A stretch of DNA of 64,000 nt from Branchiostoma floridae (taxonomy: Eukaryota; Chordata; Leptocardii; Amphioxiformes; Branchiostomatidae), in contig NC_049994.1 in the NCBI RefSeq assembly GCF_000003815.2, positions 17,084,789 through 17,148,788 of the forward strand. The letters run 5' to 3'. Both the position numbers and the translations under genes were made by a program. Under the pieces are notes generated by a model that had not been told where the DNA came from, made no database searches, and saw only the letters and a program-made list of their open reading frames with translations. This document shows, one piece after another, positions 34,447 through 44,694 of the stretch (the first letter of the stretch is position 1; each line of letters opens with the position of its first letter).

Positions 34447-36850
34447 CACTTTTTTAATTTACTCTTGGAACTGACATTTTTAAAATGAGGTTTTAGATGG
34501 TTAAAATATGTTGCAGTTGCTTGCAAACGTTGCGTGTTTAGTGGTATATAAATTTCCAACTTCCCGACGACAGCCAGTTCAGAATCTACAAAGAAAATTT
34601 GCAATGCATGTTCGTAAACTAAGAAACCAGTGTAGACTGGGGCTCTATAGAACTGTAAAGTTATGTAACTGCCAACCCACTTCACACTAAATGGCGAGTC
34701 AGTGCACGTGCAGTCATTTCTTTTATATTCTGTCCCTGGTGTCCACAATCTTACTTCTTTGTGCAACTTTACTTCAACTTCTCATCTTTTGTCTATGTAT
34801 TTTACACATGGCATGAAGAGTATATTGTACTTAGTAAATTGTCACAGTCAGGCCAGTGGCAAACTATTGAAGTCCATGTTGAAAATTATCCGATTATAGA
34901 TTCTGAAGTACATGTACGACTTGATAATTCATATAGTATTCCTGGGGTCTTTAAGGGAAGGTTGATAAGTACATTATTTTGAGGAATCCTAGGAAATACT
35001 CTTGAGCAGTGTCCAATATCTTGACATAGTGACCCCCCGCCCCCAACACCACCACGCTAAGATAAACCTTACCTTCACGTTGTGAGCTGTTGGAGACTGC
35101 CGGCGGTGTGGGAACAGAACTGCAGCATTCGGCTCCGGTCGGACCAGAGGTAAAGGTAGTAGCCACAGTTGGTGTCAGCTGTAGATAGAGAGCCATTGTT
35201 ACATCGTCATAGCTTATCTAAACTCATTATGAATTGATGTATTTGTCTGACCATGTCTAATGGTGCATGGTGATCCAATATTTTGCACCAGTCTGTAATT
35301 TTGACTAGCATTTTTACTGATTTTGACTAACATGTATTTCCTTATTTAACCTCCTTGATTGATGGAACAATACAGTAAGATCTATTTATAAATTTTCCTC
35401 ACCTCATCGGCAAAGTGGCAATACCACAAGATATAGACAATCATAAGGCCAAAACCTGGAAAAAATTGTCTACAAAGCAATACACAACCTGCAAGGTCTT
35501 AAGACAAAAGCTTACCGCTGGAGGGTTGATGCTACCGAATACCCAGAGAAAGACTCCGCCGACGATGCACAACACGAGGACTGTAGCCGCTGTTACAGCT
35601 GAGAACACCCGGTGACGGGTACATTCTGGAAAATAAGTGCGGAAATGAAAATGTATTGCCATGGTGACGGTGTTATGGTTCACATGTATTAAATTGTACA
35701 TTTGCTGATGTTGCTGTGTTTTAGTATTCGCTTTTTATCCTGGGCCTGGTTGCATTTATAACGGTTGTTTAACACGATGAATGTTTGTAGAGCACTGCTG
35801 TCATGGAAAAACGGTCTCCTGTGTGTGGCGAGTGTCCTTGATATCACATGCATTCAACAACAAACACAACTTGCTGACTTATTGAATTTTTCAACATACC
35901 GGATAGTGAGTGTTTGTGTGAAAGTATCTAAGTATTTATGTGGGGCCGAACCTGGCATGATGCAACTACGTATACGCACGCGTGGACTTTATGACATGCC
36001 TGTACAATTCTTGGAATTTTTTGATAAACTGACGCACACTGTAATGTTAGGCTCGCCCATGAGGCGTCGCCAAAAATCCCAAATTACAGCAGTTGAAGTA
36101 AAAGCAACTGCATTTAATCCTAAATTTCTGCCAGGAACAGAAACATTGTGATAGATAATCAAAGTGACAAAGATTTCCATTCAGAAGTTGGATCTACAGC
36201 TCGTATACAATTAGCAAACACAAATGGCGTAGCGTCACAAAGGAAGTTCAGCTTGATAGAAAGGATTTCATGATCTATTATAATTTTTTAAGTATAAGAC
36301 AAGGTGTACCTGCCGGCCAATTGGCACGCGAATACGAGCGAATATCCAAATGCTCGAAATAAGGACACAGCTTACCAAAAGGTGAGGGATGCTGATTTGG
36401 TTGAAGCGCATTCGGGACACGTTGCCTTTCCTCACTAACAACGTCAGAAGGATTTGAATCATCGCTCGATGGGTTGGCCAAGACATAATTGTTGTGGCTT
36501 GAAGCCGCTGTTGGTTTCTGCATTCTTGTTTCGGTGTGAGTACCCCCTGCCGCCATGTCATCCTGATCCATGTAGGCGACAGCATATGGTTCAATGTCCA
36601 CATCATCAGAGGCGACATTTGCTGTTTGTCCGTTTTGATCTGCAACACCAGTCCTTGGGAGTGGGTGATCATTCCCACTGTCGCCATGTTCCTGGTATTT
36701 AACAGCGTACGGCTGGATGACATCAGAGTCGACTGGTCCAAGGGCAGATTCGTGATCTTCCTGGTATCTAACAGCATATGGCTGAATGCAGGAATTACCA
36801 ATATTGTTAGCTGACTCGATGACAAGATTAGAAGGGCTTGCCTGTGCCAT
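33469..36850 (-). CDS. Gene C: type II membrane protein with NHL propeller
   Basis: The simplest complete member: cytoplasmic 36376-36850, membrane 35516-35625, one stalk 35073-35178, NHL 33469-34322. All joins are in phase and give 514 residues from ATG MAQASPSN to the stop after HMVFP. The membrane exon reads ECTRHRVFSAVTAATVLVL then CIVGGVFLWVFG. The stalk is LTPTVATTFTSGPTG plus CCSSVPTPPAVSNSS. The cytoplasmic part has three P-Y-A-V motifs but no NPxY, unlike A, B, D and E. Function unknown; probably a surface receptor or adhesion protein. Confidence 0.85.
34374..34443. repeat. (AT)n microsatellite
   Basis: About 70 bp of alternating AT in the intron between the NHL and stalk exons of gene C. 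Confidence 0.9.
36376..36850 (-). CDS. Cytoplasmic N-terminal exon of gene C
   Basis: 158 residues. IQPYAVRYQED, IQPYAVKYQEH and IEPYAVAYMDQ are three spaced copies of one motif. The end VPNALQPNQHPSPFG lacks the NPMYxPNV segment that A, B and D have at the same place; a small deletion is the simplest explanation. Confidence 0.85.
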
Positions 36851-37180
36851 ACTTTTTCTCAGTTCTCAGGCTCTCGGTACGGTTGTCAGACAATGCTTGG
36901 TGTGATGTATACTGAAATACTGTGTTGGATAGTTGGATGGATGAAGTGATGTTAGATGTGGCTGTAATCCACGCCAATCTGAGGTTTCTGCCTGTAATAT
37001 CAGACGGATTGAGTCTGTTCCTCTGCTTGTTCCGAGTTTTTGCCGCCCTGTAACTTGTCTTCGCTACCTCCAGTATACAGAGCACAGATGCGAGCACACG
37101 AACATTCAGTTCCAGACAATTGATATTTCCCACGAAAACAGGACAGTTTTTAATCAGTCGCGTAGGAAGGCAACGTCTTC

Positions 37181-37193
37181 GTCGCCTAGCAAC
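37181..37193. promoter_or_regulatory. RFX X-box-like site upstream of gene C
   Basis: GTCGCCTAGCAAC fits the X-box consensus GTNRCC-N(0-3)-RGYAAC exactly. It lies about 330 bp from the ATG of gene C, inside a block conserved with the flank of D. Inferred site; no expression data. Confidence 0.45.
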
Positions 37194-37579
37194 AACAGCT
37201 CTTCTGCCGCGAGTGTTGCCTTCGTGTGAATCACGTCTGCATTAATATGCATTTCAGAATTCATTTCAGAACTCTTCATTTGTTGTCTTTTTCAAGAAAA
37301 ACAAGATAGAACAGCAAAATAAAATGAATTTCCAGTATGCTTGTTTAAAGATACCTTTTTGGTCGAATATCAAAGAGCAGGAAAATAGGTTTTTTTGGTG
37401 AAATATCAGTTTTCAATCATAGTCTGACACACGTAATCTCATGAGCAGGCAAAAAAACAATCATCGTACCCGCGAAAACAAAAACCAATCTTTTACTGTC
37501 TGCGGTGTAGCTGAGATGTTGCTCTTCTAGTCCTATTAACGATTCCATACTGACATGCTACAAGTTTCTTGACTAACTG

Positions 37580-38095
37580 GAAATCATATATAGCCCTAAA
37601 CAATGACCATCCGGCCATTGACATAAAGTCAAACCTGTACATTAGTGATCTTTTCTACACAAAGACCGCACCCGGCCATTGATATAAAGTCAAACCTGTA
37701 CAAGTGATCTCTTCTACATGAAGACCACACCCGGCCATTGATATACAGTCAAACCTGTCCAAGTGATCACGTCTACATACAGACCAGCTGGCCATTGATA
37801 TACAATCAAACTTGTCTTAGTGATAACTTCTACATAAGGACCACCTGGTCATTGATATACAGTCAGACCTGTACTAGTGGTCACCTCTATATACAGAGGC
37901 CACATAACAAGAGATATACAGTAAAACCTGTACAAGTGATCTCTTCTACATAAAGACCACACCCGGCCATTGATATTCAGTCAAACCTGTTCTGGTGACC
38001 ACCTCTACACAAGGATCACCTGGACATTAATATACAGTCAAACCTGTTCTAGTGACCACCTCTACATAAGGATCACCTGGAAATTAATATACATT
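37580..38095. repeat. 57-bp satellite array III
   Basis: About nine copies of the 57-bp unit (CATTGATATACAGTCAAACC landmarks), between the ATG flank of gene C and the membrane exon of D. Confidence 0.88.
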
Positions 38096-38117
38096 ATCAT
38101 ATAGCCAGGCGCCGCGG

Positions 38118-38270
38118 ACCAATCAGAAGGCCCCGTTCCACGTTGGTTATGGCGCCGTAACACGTAGATTCAGGCCAGGCAGGTGGGTATCGCCCCCCTG
38201 ATTGGTCAGAATGAATCGACACCGGCACCGGTGTCGATTTGCATCGACACCGGCACCAGTGTTGATGCAA
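38118..38270. other. Inverted CCAAT pair and two tandem hairpins
   Basis: GACCAATCAG (38118-38127) and CTGATTGGTC (about 38198-38207) are exact inverses. After them ATCGACACCGG-CA-CCGGTGTCGAT forms an 11-bp perfect stem (38215-38238), with a diverged second copy at 38242-38267. It may be a promoter-like or element-end structure. Confidence 0.55.
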
Positions 38271-38409
38271 ATGTTAATGTTAACCAAGCGACAATACCTC
38301 AAGACCAAGTCTTGTGTCTAAAGTATATTAGGAACTCTTAAAGACAAAAACTATCTCAACAAATGGTCGACAAAGCAACAACGTGTAAGGCTATAAGACA
38401 GAAGCTTAC

Positions 38410-39697
38410 CGCTGGTTGGCTGGTGCTTAAGAATGACCAGAGAAAGAATCCGGCGACGATACACAGCATCAGGATTGTGGCCGTTGTTACCGCCAAGCAC
38501 ACCCGCTGACGTGTACATTCTGAAAAATAACAGCAATGGAATTAGAAATACAGGAATTGGATTCTAGAGCGTTCTGTTAGCAACAAAAATATGTTGAAAG
38601 ATAAATCATAAAGAGAAGAGAGAACACCAACACTCTCTTAAGACCCTGACTACAATTAGCATATGCAAATGGTGTAGCTACACACAAAGGACATTCTACA
38701 TAATATGAAACTTGTTTGTTTGTATTATACACCCGGTAAACCGCCTTATGGCGTTTCAAACCAGGTTTGTTCTGAATATACAAGCTGCATTATGAGACGA
38801 ATCTAATTGATCTAAGCACACCGGAAAGGACCCCGAATATTTTCGATAAGTGTGCTGGGTACTTTAACGTGCTCTCCGCAAACACGGGACCTCCGTCATA
38901 TCAAGGGACGGCCCAAACCGAAGCTAGGTACTCATTTTCAGTTGAGTGAAGTGAAAGCAAAATCGTGTTATTTGACTTTCCTATTGGCACAAGATCGGTG
39001 GCACATCAACAGAGTCGAACCCAAAACCTTTGGGCTATGAATCGAACACTCAGTGCCGATTGCGCCAAACGACCCCACAGTCGTCCACTGATCTAATATC
39101 AACTATAATGTGACGCAAGATCTGCGTTCAAAACAGTTCGCGCACAAAAAAAGACTACCTACACGTATATATTTCAAATATATATGAGCAAATCTTACCG
39201 CAAGGTGCAGGATGGTGGACGTTTGGCGCGTACATCGGATTTGGAGGAAGCGCATTCGGGAGACTGTCGGAAGAATTTGCACCATGGCTCGATGGGTTTC
39301 CCAACACATCACTGACGCTGTTTGAAGCAGCCATTGGTTTCTGCAAGGGCATTCTTGTTCCGGTGTGAGTACTAGTGTTTCCTGCCGCCATTTCGTCCTG
39401 GTCCATGTATGCGGCAGCATATGGTTCAATGTCTACATCATCAGAGGCGACACTGGCTGTTTGTCCGTTTTCACCTCCATCAGTCCTTGGGAGTGGGTGA
39501 GCATTCCCACTGTCACGTTCCTGGTATTTAACGGCGTATGGTTGGATTGCTTCACAGTCAGCTGGCCTAATGGCAGATTCATTGTTTTCCTGGTATCTAA
39601 ATGCGTTTAACTGGATACAGACATTACTAATATTGTTAGCTGACCCGGCGACATCTGCTCCATTGACTAGAAGATTAGAAGGGCCTGCCTGTGCCAT
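38410..39697 (-). CDS. Module D: cytoplasmic and membrane exons without an ectodomain
   Basis: Cytoplasmic exon 39199-39697 (MAQAGPSNLLVNG; 166 residues; IQPYAVKYQER, IEPYAAAYMDQ and one NPMYAPNV) and membrane exon 38410-38519 (ECTRQRVCLAVTTATILML then CIVAGFFLWSFL). Exon lengths and phases equal those of gene C (membrane exon 110 bp, phase 1 to 0), but no stalk or NHL exon lies before the start of gene C. Spliced to the stalk and NHL exons of C it would give an open 522-residue protein, so D may be an alternative first module of gene C. The alternative is a duplicated gene that lost its 3' half. Confidence 0.7.
38822..39075 (-). mobile_element. tRNA-derived SINE
   Basis: On the minus strand an A box TGGCGCAATCGG (39056-39067) and B box GGGTTCGACTC (39012-39022), then GTGCCACCGATCTTGTGCC and a body ending TTTCCGGTGTGCTTA. 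It lies in the intron between the two D exons. Confidence 0.7.
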
Positions 39698-40050
39698 AGT
39701 TCTTATTGGTTGTCTGCTTTGGCGGCTCTCGGTACGGTTTTTAGACACCTTTGAGACAATGCTTGGCGTGATGTGCACTGCAAGATTTCGTCTGATAAAT
39801 GGATGGCTGGTGGCTGGACGGGTGTGATTGTCCCGGGCCACACCGAGGTTTCTGCCTGTAATATCAGACGATGTGAGGCTATTTCCCTCCTTGGTTTTCC
39901 CTTCTTGGTATGGTCGTTCCGAGTTTTTGCTGCTCTTCCACTAGAATTTGCTATCTGTAGTATAAATGACACTCAGTGGGAGCAGACGACCGCTTTGTCA
40001 TATGAAGGTAGGACGGCTTTGATTAGTCGTGTAGAAATGGTGACGTCTTC

Positions 40051-40063
40051 GTCGCTTAGCAAC
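40051..40063. promoter_or_regulatory. RFX X-box-like site upstream of D
   Basis: GTCGCTTAGCAAC, one base off the X-box consensus, about 355 bp from the D ATG and at the position equivalent to 37181 in gene C (both followed by AACAG). Its own flank argues that D has a promoter. Confidence 0.4.
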
Positions 40064-40387
40064 AACAGATATTCTTTGAAACTGCCTGGAGCAATGTCTT
40101 TCTTTGAATCACGTCTACATAAATGCAAGCATGATGTTGGCGTCTACATCGCTCGTATACGTGTAGCTTTCTTAATCATTGGGCTCTTTACTTGCTGTCT
40201 ACTAATCATATATATTTAAAACAGAAAATTAACTTTCCACCATGCTTGCTTAAAAAACGGAAATGATTTTTCGTTCAAATGTCCTTTTCCATTCACAGTC
40301 TGACACTTGTAATCTCACGAGCAGACAAAAAGTAATCTTCCTACCGACTGAGCCCCACAAAAACAAAAACCAATCTATCCGTAGATC

Positions 40388-40700
40388 AGTCAGCCCACGA
40401 GTCATCTTCTGATACCAGACAATTCATATCCGTGAAAACCTTTTCGGCTGCGCTGGTTGTTCACCTGTTGTTTTCTTGTACTGGTTGTTATTGTGATTCT
40501 GTACAATTTCATGACGTGTTCTTGTGATTTATCTGGCGCTGTGTGTTCCATTATCCACTTTTCAGTGAGGTCACATAGAATATCATAGATTAAATGATTG
40601 GAGTTGTCATACATAGGATGTGTAGGCGTCCAAAAATATTGAATAAACAAATTGAGCATTAAACACTGTGCCATCAAAAAGGAACACATTCTAATGGCCG
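40388..40700. repeat. Paralogous 5'-flank block, partial copy upstream of D
   Basis: Shares GTCATCTTCTGATACCAGAC with about 20955, and GTGTAGGCGTCCAAAAATAT-like sequence plus ATTGAATAAACAAATTG with 590-620 and 21570-21605. Confidence 0.55.
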
Positions 40701-40839
40701 TGACATGTGAAGATAACTATGATAAAGTACAATGAAATGAAACACCTACAGCGAAATCACGGTGGTCACGTTGCTAGGGTATTATCCGCGTTGCTAGGCC
40801 AGAGTGCTCCGCCCCCAAGCCGGCCCGCGCGAGCCGTGG

Positions 40840-43580
40840 CGGTGTGAAAAAAACGACACAAATTTCATCCAACATAACGCACGATATGATTATCACATCA
40901 GGAAAAAAATATATGCACACGAAAATTACATTAGTTCGCCTTAAAAATATCTCAATTATTTGGGATGACCATGTGCAAAACGCTTCAAATCGCCCGCTGT
41001 TCCATGTGCGTTTTGGAGGTCGTTTTGGGTCACTGAACTTTGAACTTTGAATTTAATGCTCTATTTTACGCACCAGGCAAAGCTTTGACCTATGCTTTAG
41101 ACTTTAGGACCTCTAAGAATATTTCACCTTATGCAGTTTTAAGTGTCTACGACATTTTAGCTAATTTTGTCACATTTTCACTACGTTTTGTCCCATAGTT
41201 CCACAGCGATGGAAGAGAATCGATTGATTTTTCTCCAAGATGGCGGCGATAGTTTTTTCTTCACGATGGAGTTTTTTTGGTCAGCTTAAGTGTTAACTAC
41301 CGGGAGATATGGCTCAAAATACGAATTGTACGTTTTGTTCAGATTTTCACGTGGAAGAATAGCTATGCTCTTGACTTATAATTAGGTTGTCGGCGAACAT
41401 CAGAGCGGTTTGTTCTTGCCTCCGTACTTTCTTACAACAACAACTTACCTTGGACGGCAGTGATATGGAAATGAGCTGGCGTGGCCCCATTGTTGTCGTC
41501 CCGGGCGCGAAATTTGAGAGAGAATTGGCTGTAGCAAATTATTTGTACAGTTTGTTGTGTCTGCAAGAAGCTACCATTAATTCTACAAGATCTTTAGTGC
41601 ACTTTCGCAGCTGCACTTTCTCCCATACTGATAGTTAAGATTATTTTAGAAATTTTGAACGTCAGGTCCCAAATAGTAAAATGGCGTCTTTTCGACTTTT
41701 GTAAACAAAAGAGAAAACCGGTTTCATCCGGTTCCGCTGTCAGGTAACAACACTACATATCTGACCCCCTACTTCACAAAAGTTAGATCTACTACTGTGC
41801 TTCTTTGATAGTTAAGTCTGAATCTTTTTCTTTGTAGTAATGAACCGTTTTCATTTTTCTACCAAGGGCGCCAAAAGTTGAGTTTTTCGTCTAGTGTATG
41901 TAAGCCGATAGCACATCAAACGCTTGGGTGTGTAATGTTACAAAGCTTAGTGAATTGCGAACTGCAGATTCTGTTACAAAATTCACGGGAATATAAAATT
42001 GTTTCTACAAATAGCGGAGAACGAAGTTTTTTCTTCATTTTTTTAGTTATTTTTTAGGACAGGACTAGACACGCCGGTTCGTGAATCTTGATTTGAAGAC
42101 GCACTTTGTCGTGAGGTCAGTGTGCATAGCATTCTCCGTGTGCGGTAAGCTTCCGTGCAAATGTTCAAAATATGAATTTCACTTCACCAAGAAACTAAAC
42201 TGGTGTTCTGTCGTTCAATTGTGTGTCTGTATGTCTATGTGTGCGTGTGGAGTGAGAGAGAGAGGGGGAGAATATTAGACTTCCGTAGGAAAGGCCGGCC
42301 GGTTGTGTTTATATTACGGGCGGGCGGGCTCTACGCCGCCCCCGCTGAATCTTGCAGCTGCGCCCGGCAGTCACGGTCACGGTAAGTTGGGTGAATTTTC
42401 ATGGTGTTGCGGTTGCTATGCTTTCGTCCGTGTTACCATGCGTTTTATTACTACTTCCAATCCATTCTATAGTATAAGGTATAATTTAAACAAAGAAAAT
42501 TGCGGGGCAAAGGACGCCAGTTTGAAGTTTACCATGTGATGTAATGCCCAGCGTATTACCGATATCGATACATTCGCCACGTCAAGCGCTGGTATGGACC
42601 TAGTTCATTTACAGAATGACGAGAATATAAGGAGTTTGTTATTTGAGAGAACACGTTTATCAAAAAAACGTAGGTTGCAATTATTGTCTTATATTTAAAT
42701 TGAGTCGTTGTGTATACAGGACAGGAACAGACACGCCGGGATCCGGACTTTGGTCAAAGACTCAATATATCAAGGGGTTCGTTACGTTTGGGTCTAAGTA
42801 TACTAGTATGGTGAGCTTTCATGTTCTAGATATATAGATACTCATCTTCGCCGAAAAACTACTGAATTTCTATCACTCAACTTTTTGTATGTGTGTGTGT
42901 AAAAAAAGGCACGGATAATTTTCCGGGTTGTGTCTGTAAACGATGCCCGCTGGCTGCTCCGTCCCAAGCGGTGACCCGGGAGTGACGGTAACTCCTTCGA
43001 TCTTTGCTCACCTAAGGTTTAGTTTTAGCATGTTGGGTAATATATAGACAAATATATAGCTCAGAAAGAATTGAAACGGTGGTTTCAATCCGAGCTCCAG
43101 CGTGAGAATGACCGACAAAAAAGCTCAGGTATTGTTAACTTGGTAAGTGGAGAACAATGGGGGCGGAGAAAAGACGCGCATATCAAAGGAGCAAGTTCGC
43201 GTCAAAAAATAGCTCCACTTGGAGCGACCAAAACAAATGTAATCCCCGCCTACAACGGCGTAAACCAATCAGCTATTGTTGCCAGTAGTGAAATGGATGA
43301 TTGACATTGATTTCCTCATCCATATGCATGATTTGCGAGTGAGGATTTTTGAGGGCCTTTTTGACCACCATGAAAAGCGGTTTGGTGAAGACAAATTTAA
43401 GATAAAAGATAATAAAAGATAAATTTAGAATTGCCCATGCTTTAAGTCTTCCGTAAACCTGTATTATTAAAGTAGATTTGCCCGACATGTTTGTCTTTGA
43501 ACGTGGACCGAATATACACAGAATATGTGTGTGTGTGTGTGCTTGTGTGTGTGTGTGTGTGTGTGATGAATGAGATGTGT
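40840..43580. other. No gene recognised; CpG-rich island near 42.3 kb
   Basis: Short open frames only. A GC-rich stretch at about 42280-42385 ends at CACGG-GTAAGTT-like sequence (a possible untranslated exon on the plus strand). YY1-like CAAGATGGCGGC is near 41239. ACAGACACGCCGG-type strings occur near 42065 and 42728, hinting at a local duplication. A (GT)n run lies at about 43523-43565. Confidence 0.4.
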
Positions 43581-43585
43581 AATGT

Positions 43586-43675
43586 TTGTATTTTTTGGCA
43601 CACAATATCAGCTATGCCGACTGGGTTTACCATGTATTACATTGTCTGCAAATTTTAATAAATCTAAATCTTAAA
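43586..43675 (+). mobile_element. Retroelement 3' tail, family Y, copy 1
   Basis: TTGGCACACAATATCAGCTA, CATGTATTACATTGTCTGCA and AATAAATCTAAATC match 46762-46852 closely. Only the tail remains. Confidence 0.6.
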
Positions 43676-43852
43676 TCCTTCCTACACCGCAGGGTGTAAA
43701 GGGTGGTGCCCCCTTCCGTTCTTTAGCCCGGGGCCACACAGGGAAGTACTGATCAGAGGGATCGGCTAGTCACGGGAGTACAGATTTTTCGGTATTTTTT
43801 TCAAATGGTAACTTTATGGCCTGCTAACTCCTTGGGCAATCCAGATAGACTA

Positions 43853-44694
43853 TTACGGATATACCATGCGTCTTGGAAAGATGGTTAGAGATTTGTGGGC
43901 TTGGTTGCATACCACCAAATGTCCGTTCCGCCCCATTGCAATACCACTTGGGTATGTGATATTCACCACAGTGCGGACAAACTTCCCTCGGCTTGTGAAC
44001 ATGTCTACCCGGTTTTTGTCTTGGTTCGCCACGAGGATGTGACCCGAGTTGTCCACTAGAATACCCTGGGGGTGGCAGAATGCGCAACTGCTAAAAGCAA
44101 ACAGCGACTTTCCGGACAAAGTGTAGGCTCTGACGTGGTGAGACTTGTCTGTGACAAGGATGCGCCCTTCGTCGTCTGATGCGACGAACGAAAGTATCCA
44201 TTCTAATCCTTGAGCATGATTTTGGAACGTGTGGTACAAAGAACCGTTGGGATGGAAAACCAAAATGTTTAGCATCTCAGTGACGATGACTTTATTGCTG
44301 TGCACGTTAAAGGCGATGCTGGGAGCCCACCGGGTCAAATTGGCACCAAATGTTATCCCTGGTTGGCCATCGGGGCTGTACTTTACTACATGTACAGAAT
44401 GTAAGCGTATCGCACTCTTGTAAATCGTCCCCACTACCCACAGCTGACCCTCTCTGTCAATGGCAACATCGGAGGCCACCATCGTTTTTTCACCTTTTCC
44501 CGGTACTACAGTCGGGAACAGTCTGAGATAGTCTCCCTTCATGTTAAAGACTTGGATTCGATTATTGTAGCCATCGGCCACAAATATTTCATGGTCAGAA
44601 GAGACGGCCACTCCACGATTGTCGTTAAATGTTCCAGGGTCTTTGCCGTACTTACCAATGGTTATCTCAGATGTCATGTTGTTATCACTGCTTC
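43853..44694 (-). CDS. NHL propeller, last exon of gene E
   Basis: Entered in phase 1 (SSDNNMTSEITIGKYG). Blades include RGVAVSSDHEIFVADGYNN, VAIDREGQLWVVG, GRILVTDKSHHVRAYT, GHILVANQDKNRVDMF and GHLVVCNQAHKSLTIFP. More diverged than the A-C propellers but with the same length and end (RRMVYP). Confidence 0.87.

Noticed and set aside
34359-34982. Overlapping frames on both strands around 34.4-35.0 kb (for example VENYPIIDSEVHV)
   Set aside because: Protein-like look in short stretches, but it lies in an intron of gene C, with no splice partners and no known domain.
38351-38536. Frame starting MLLFFRMYTSAGVLGG on the minus strand
   Set aside because: Wrong frame over the D membrane exon; the phase-1 entry gives the expected hydrophobic helix.
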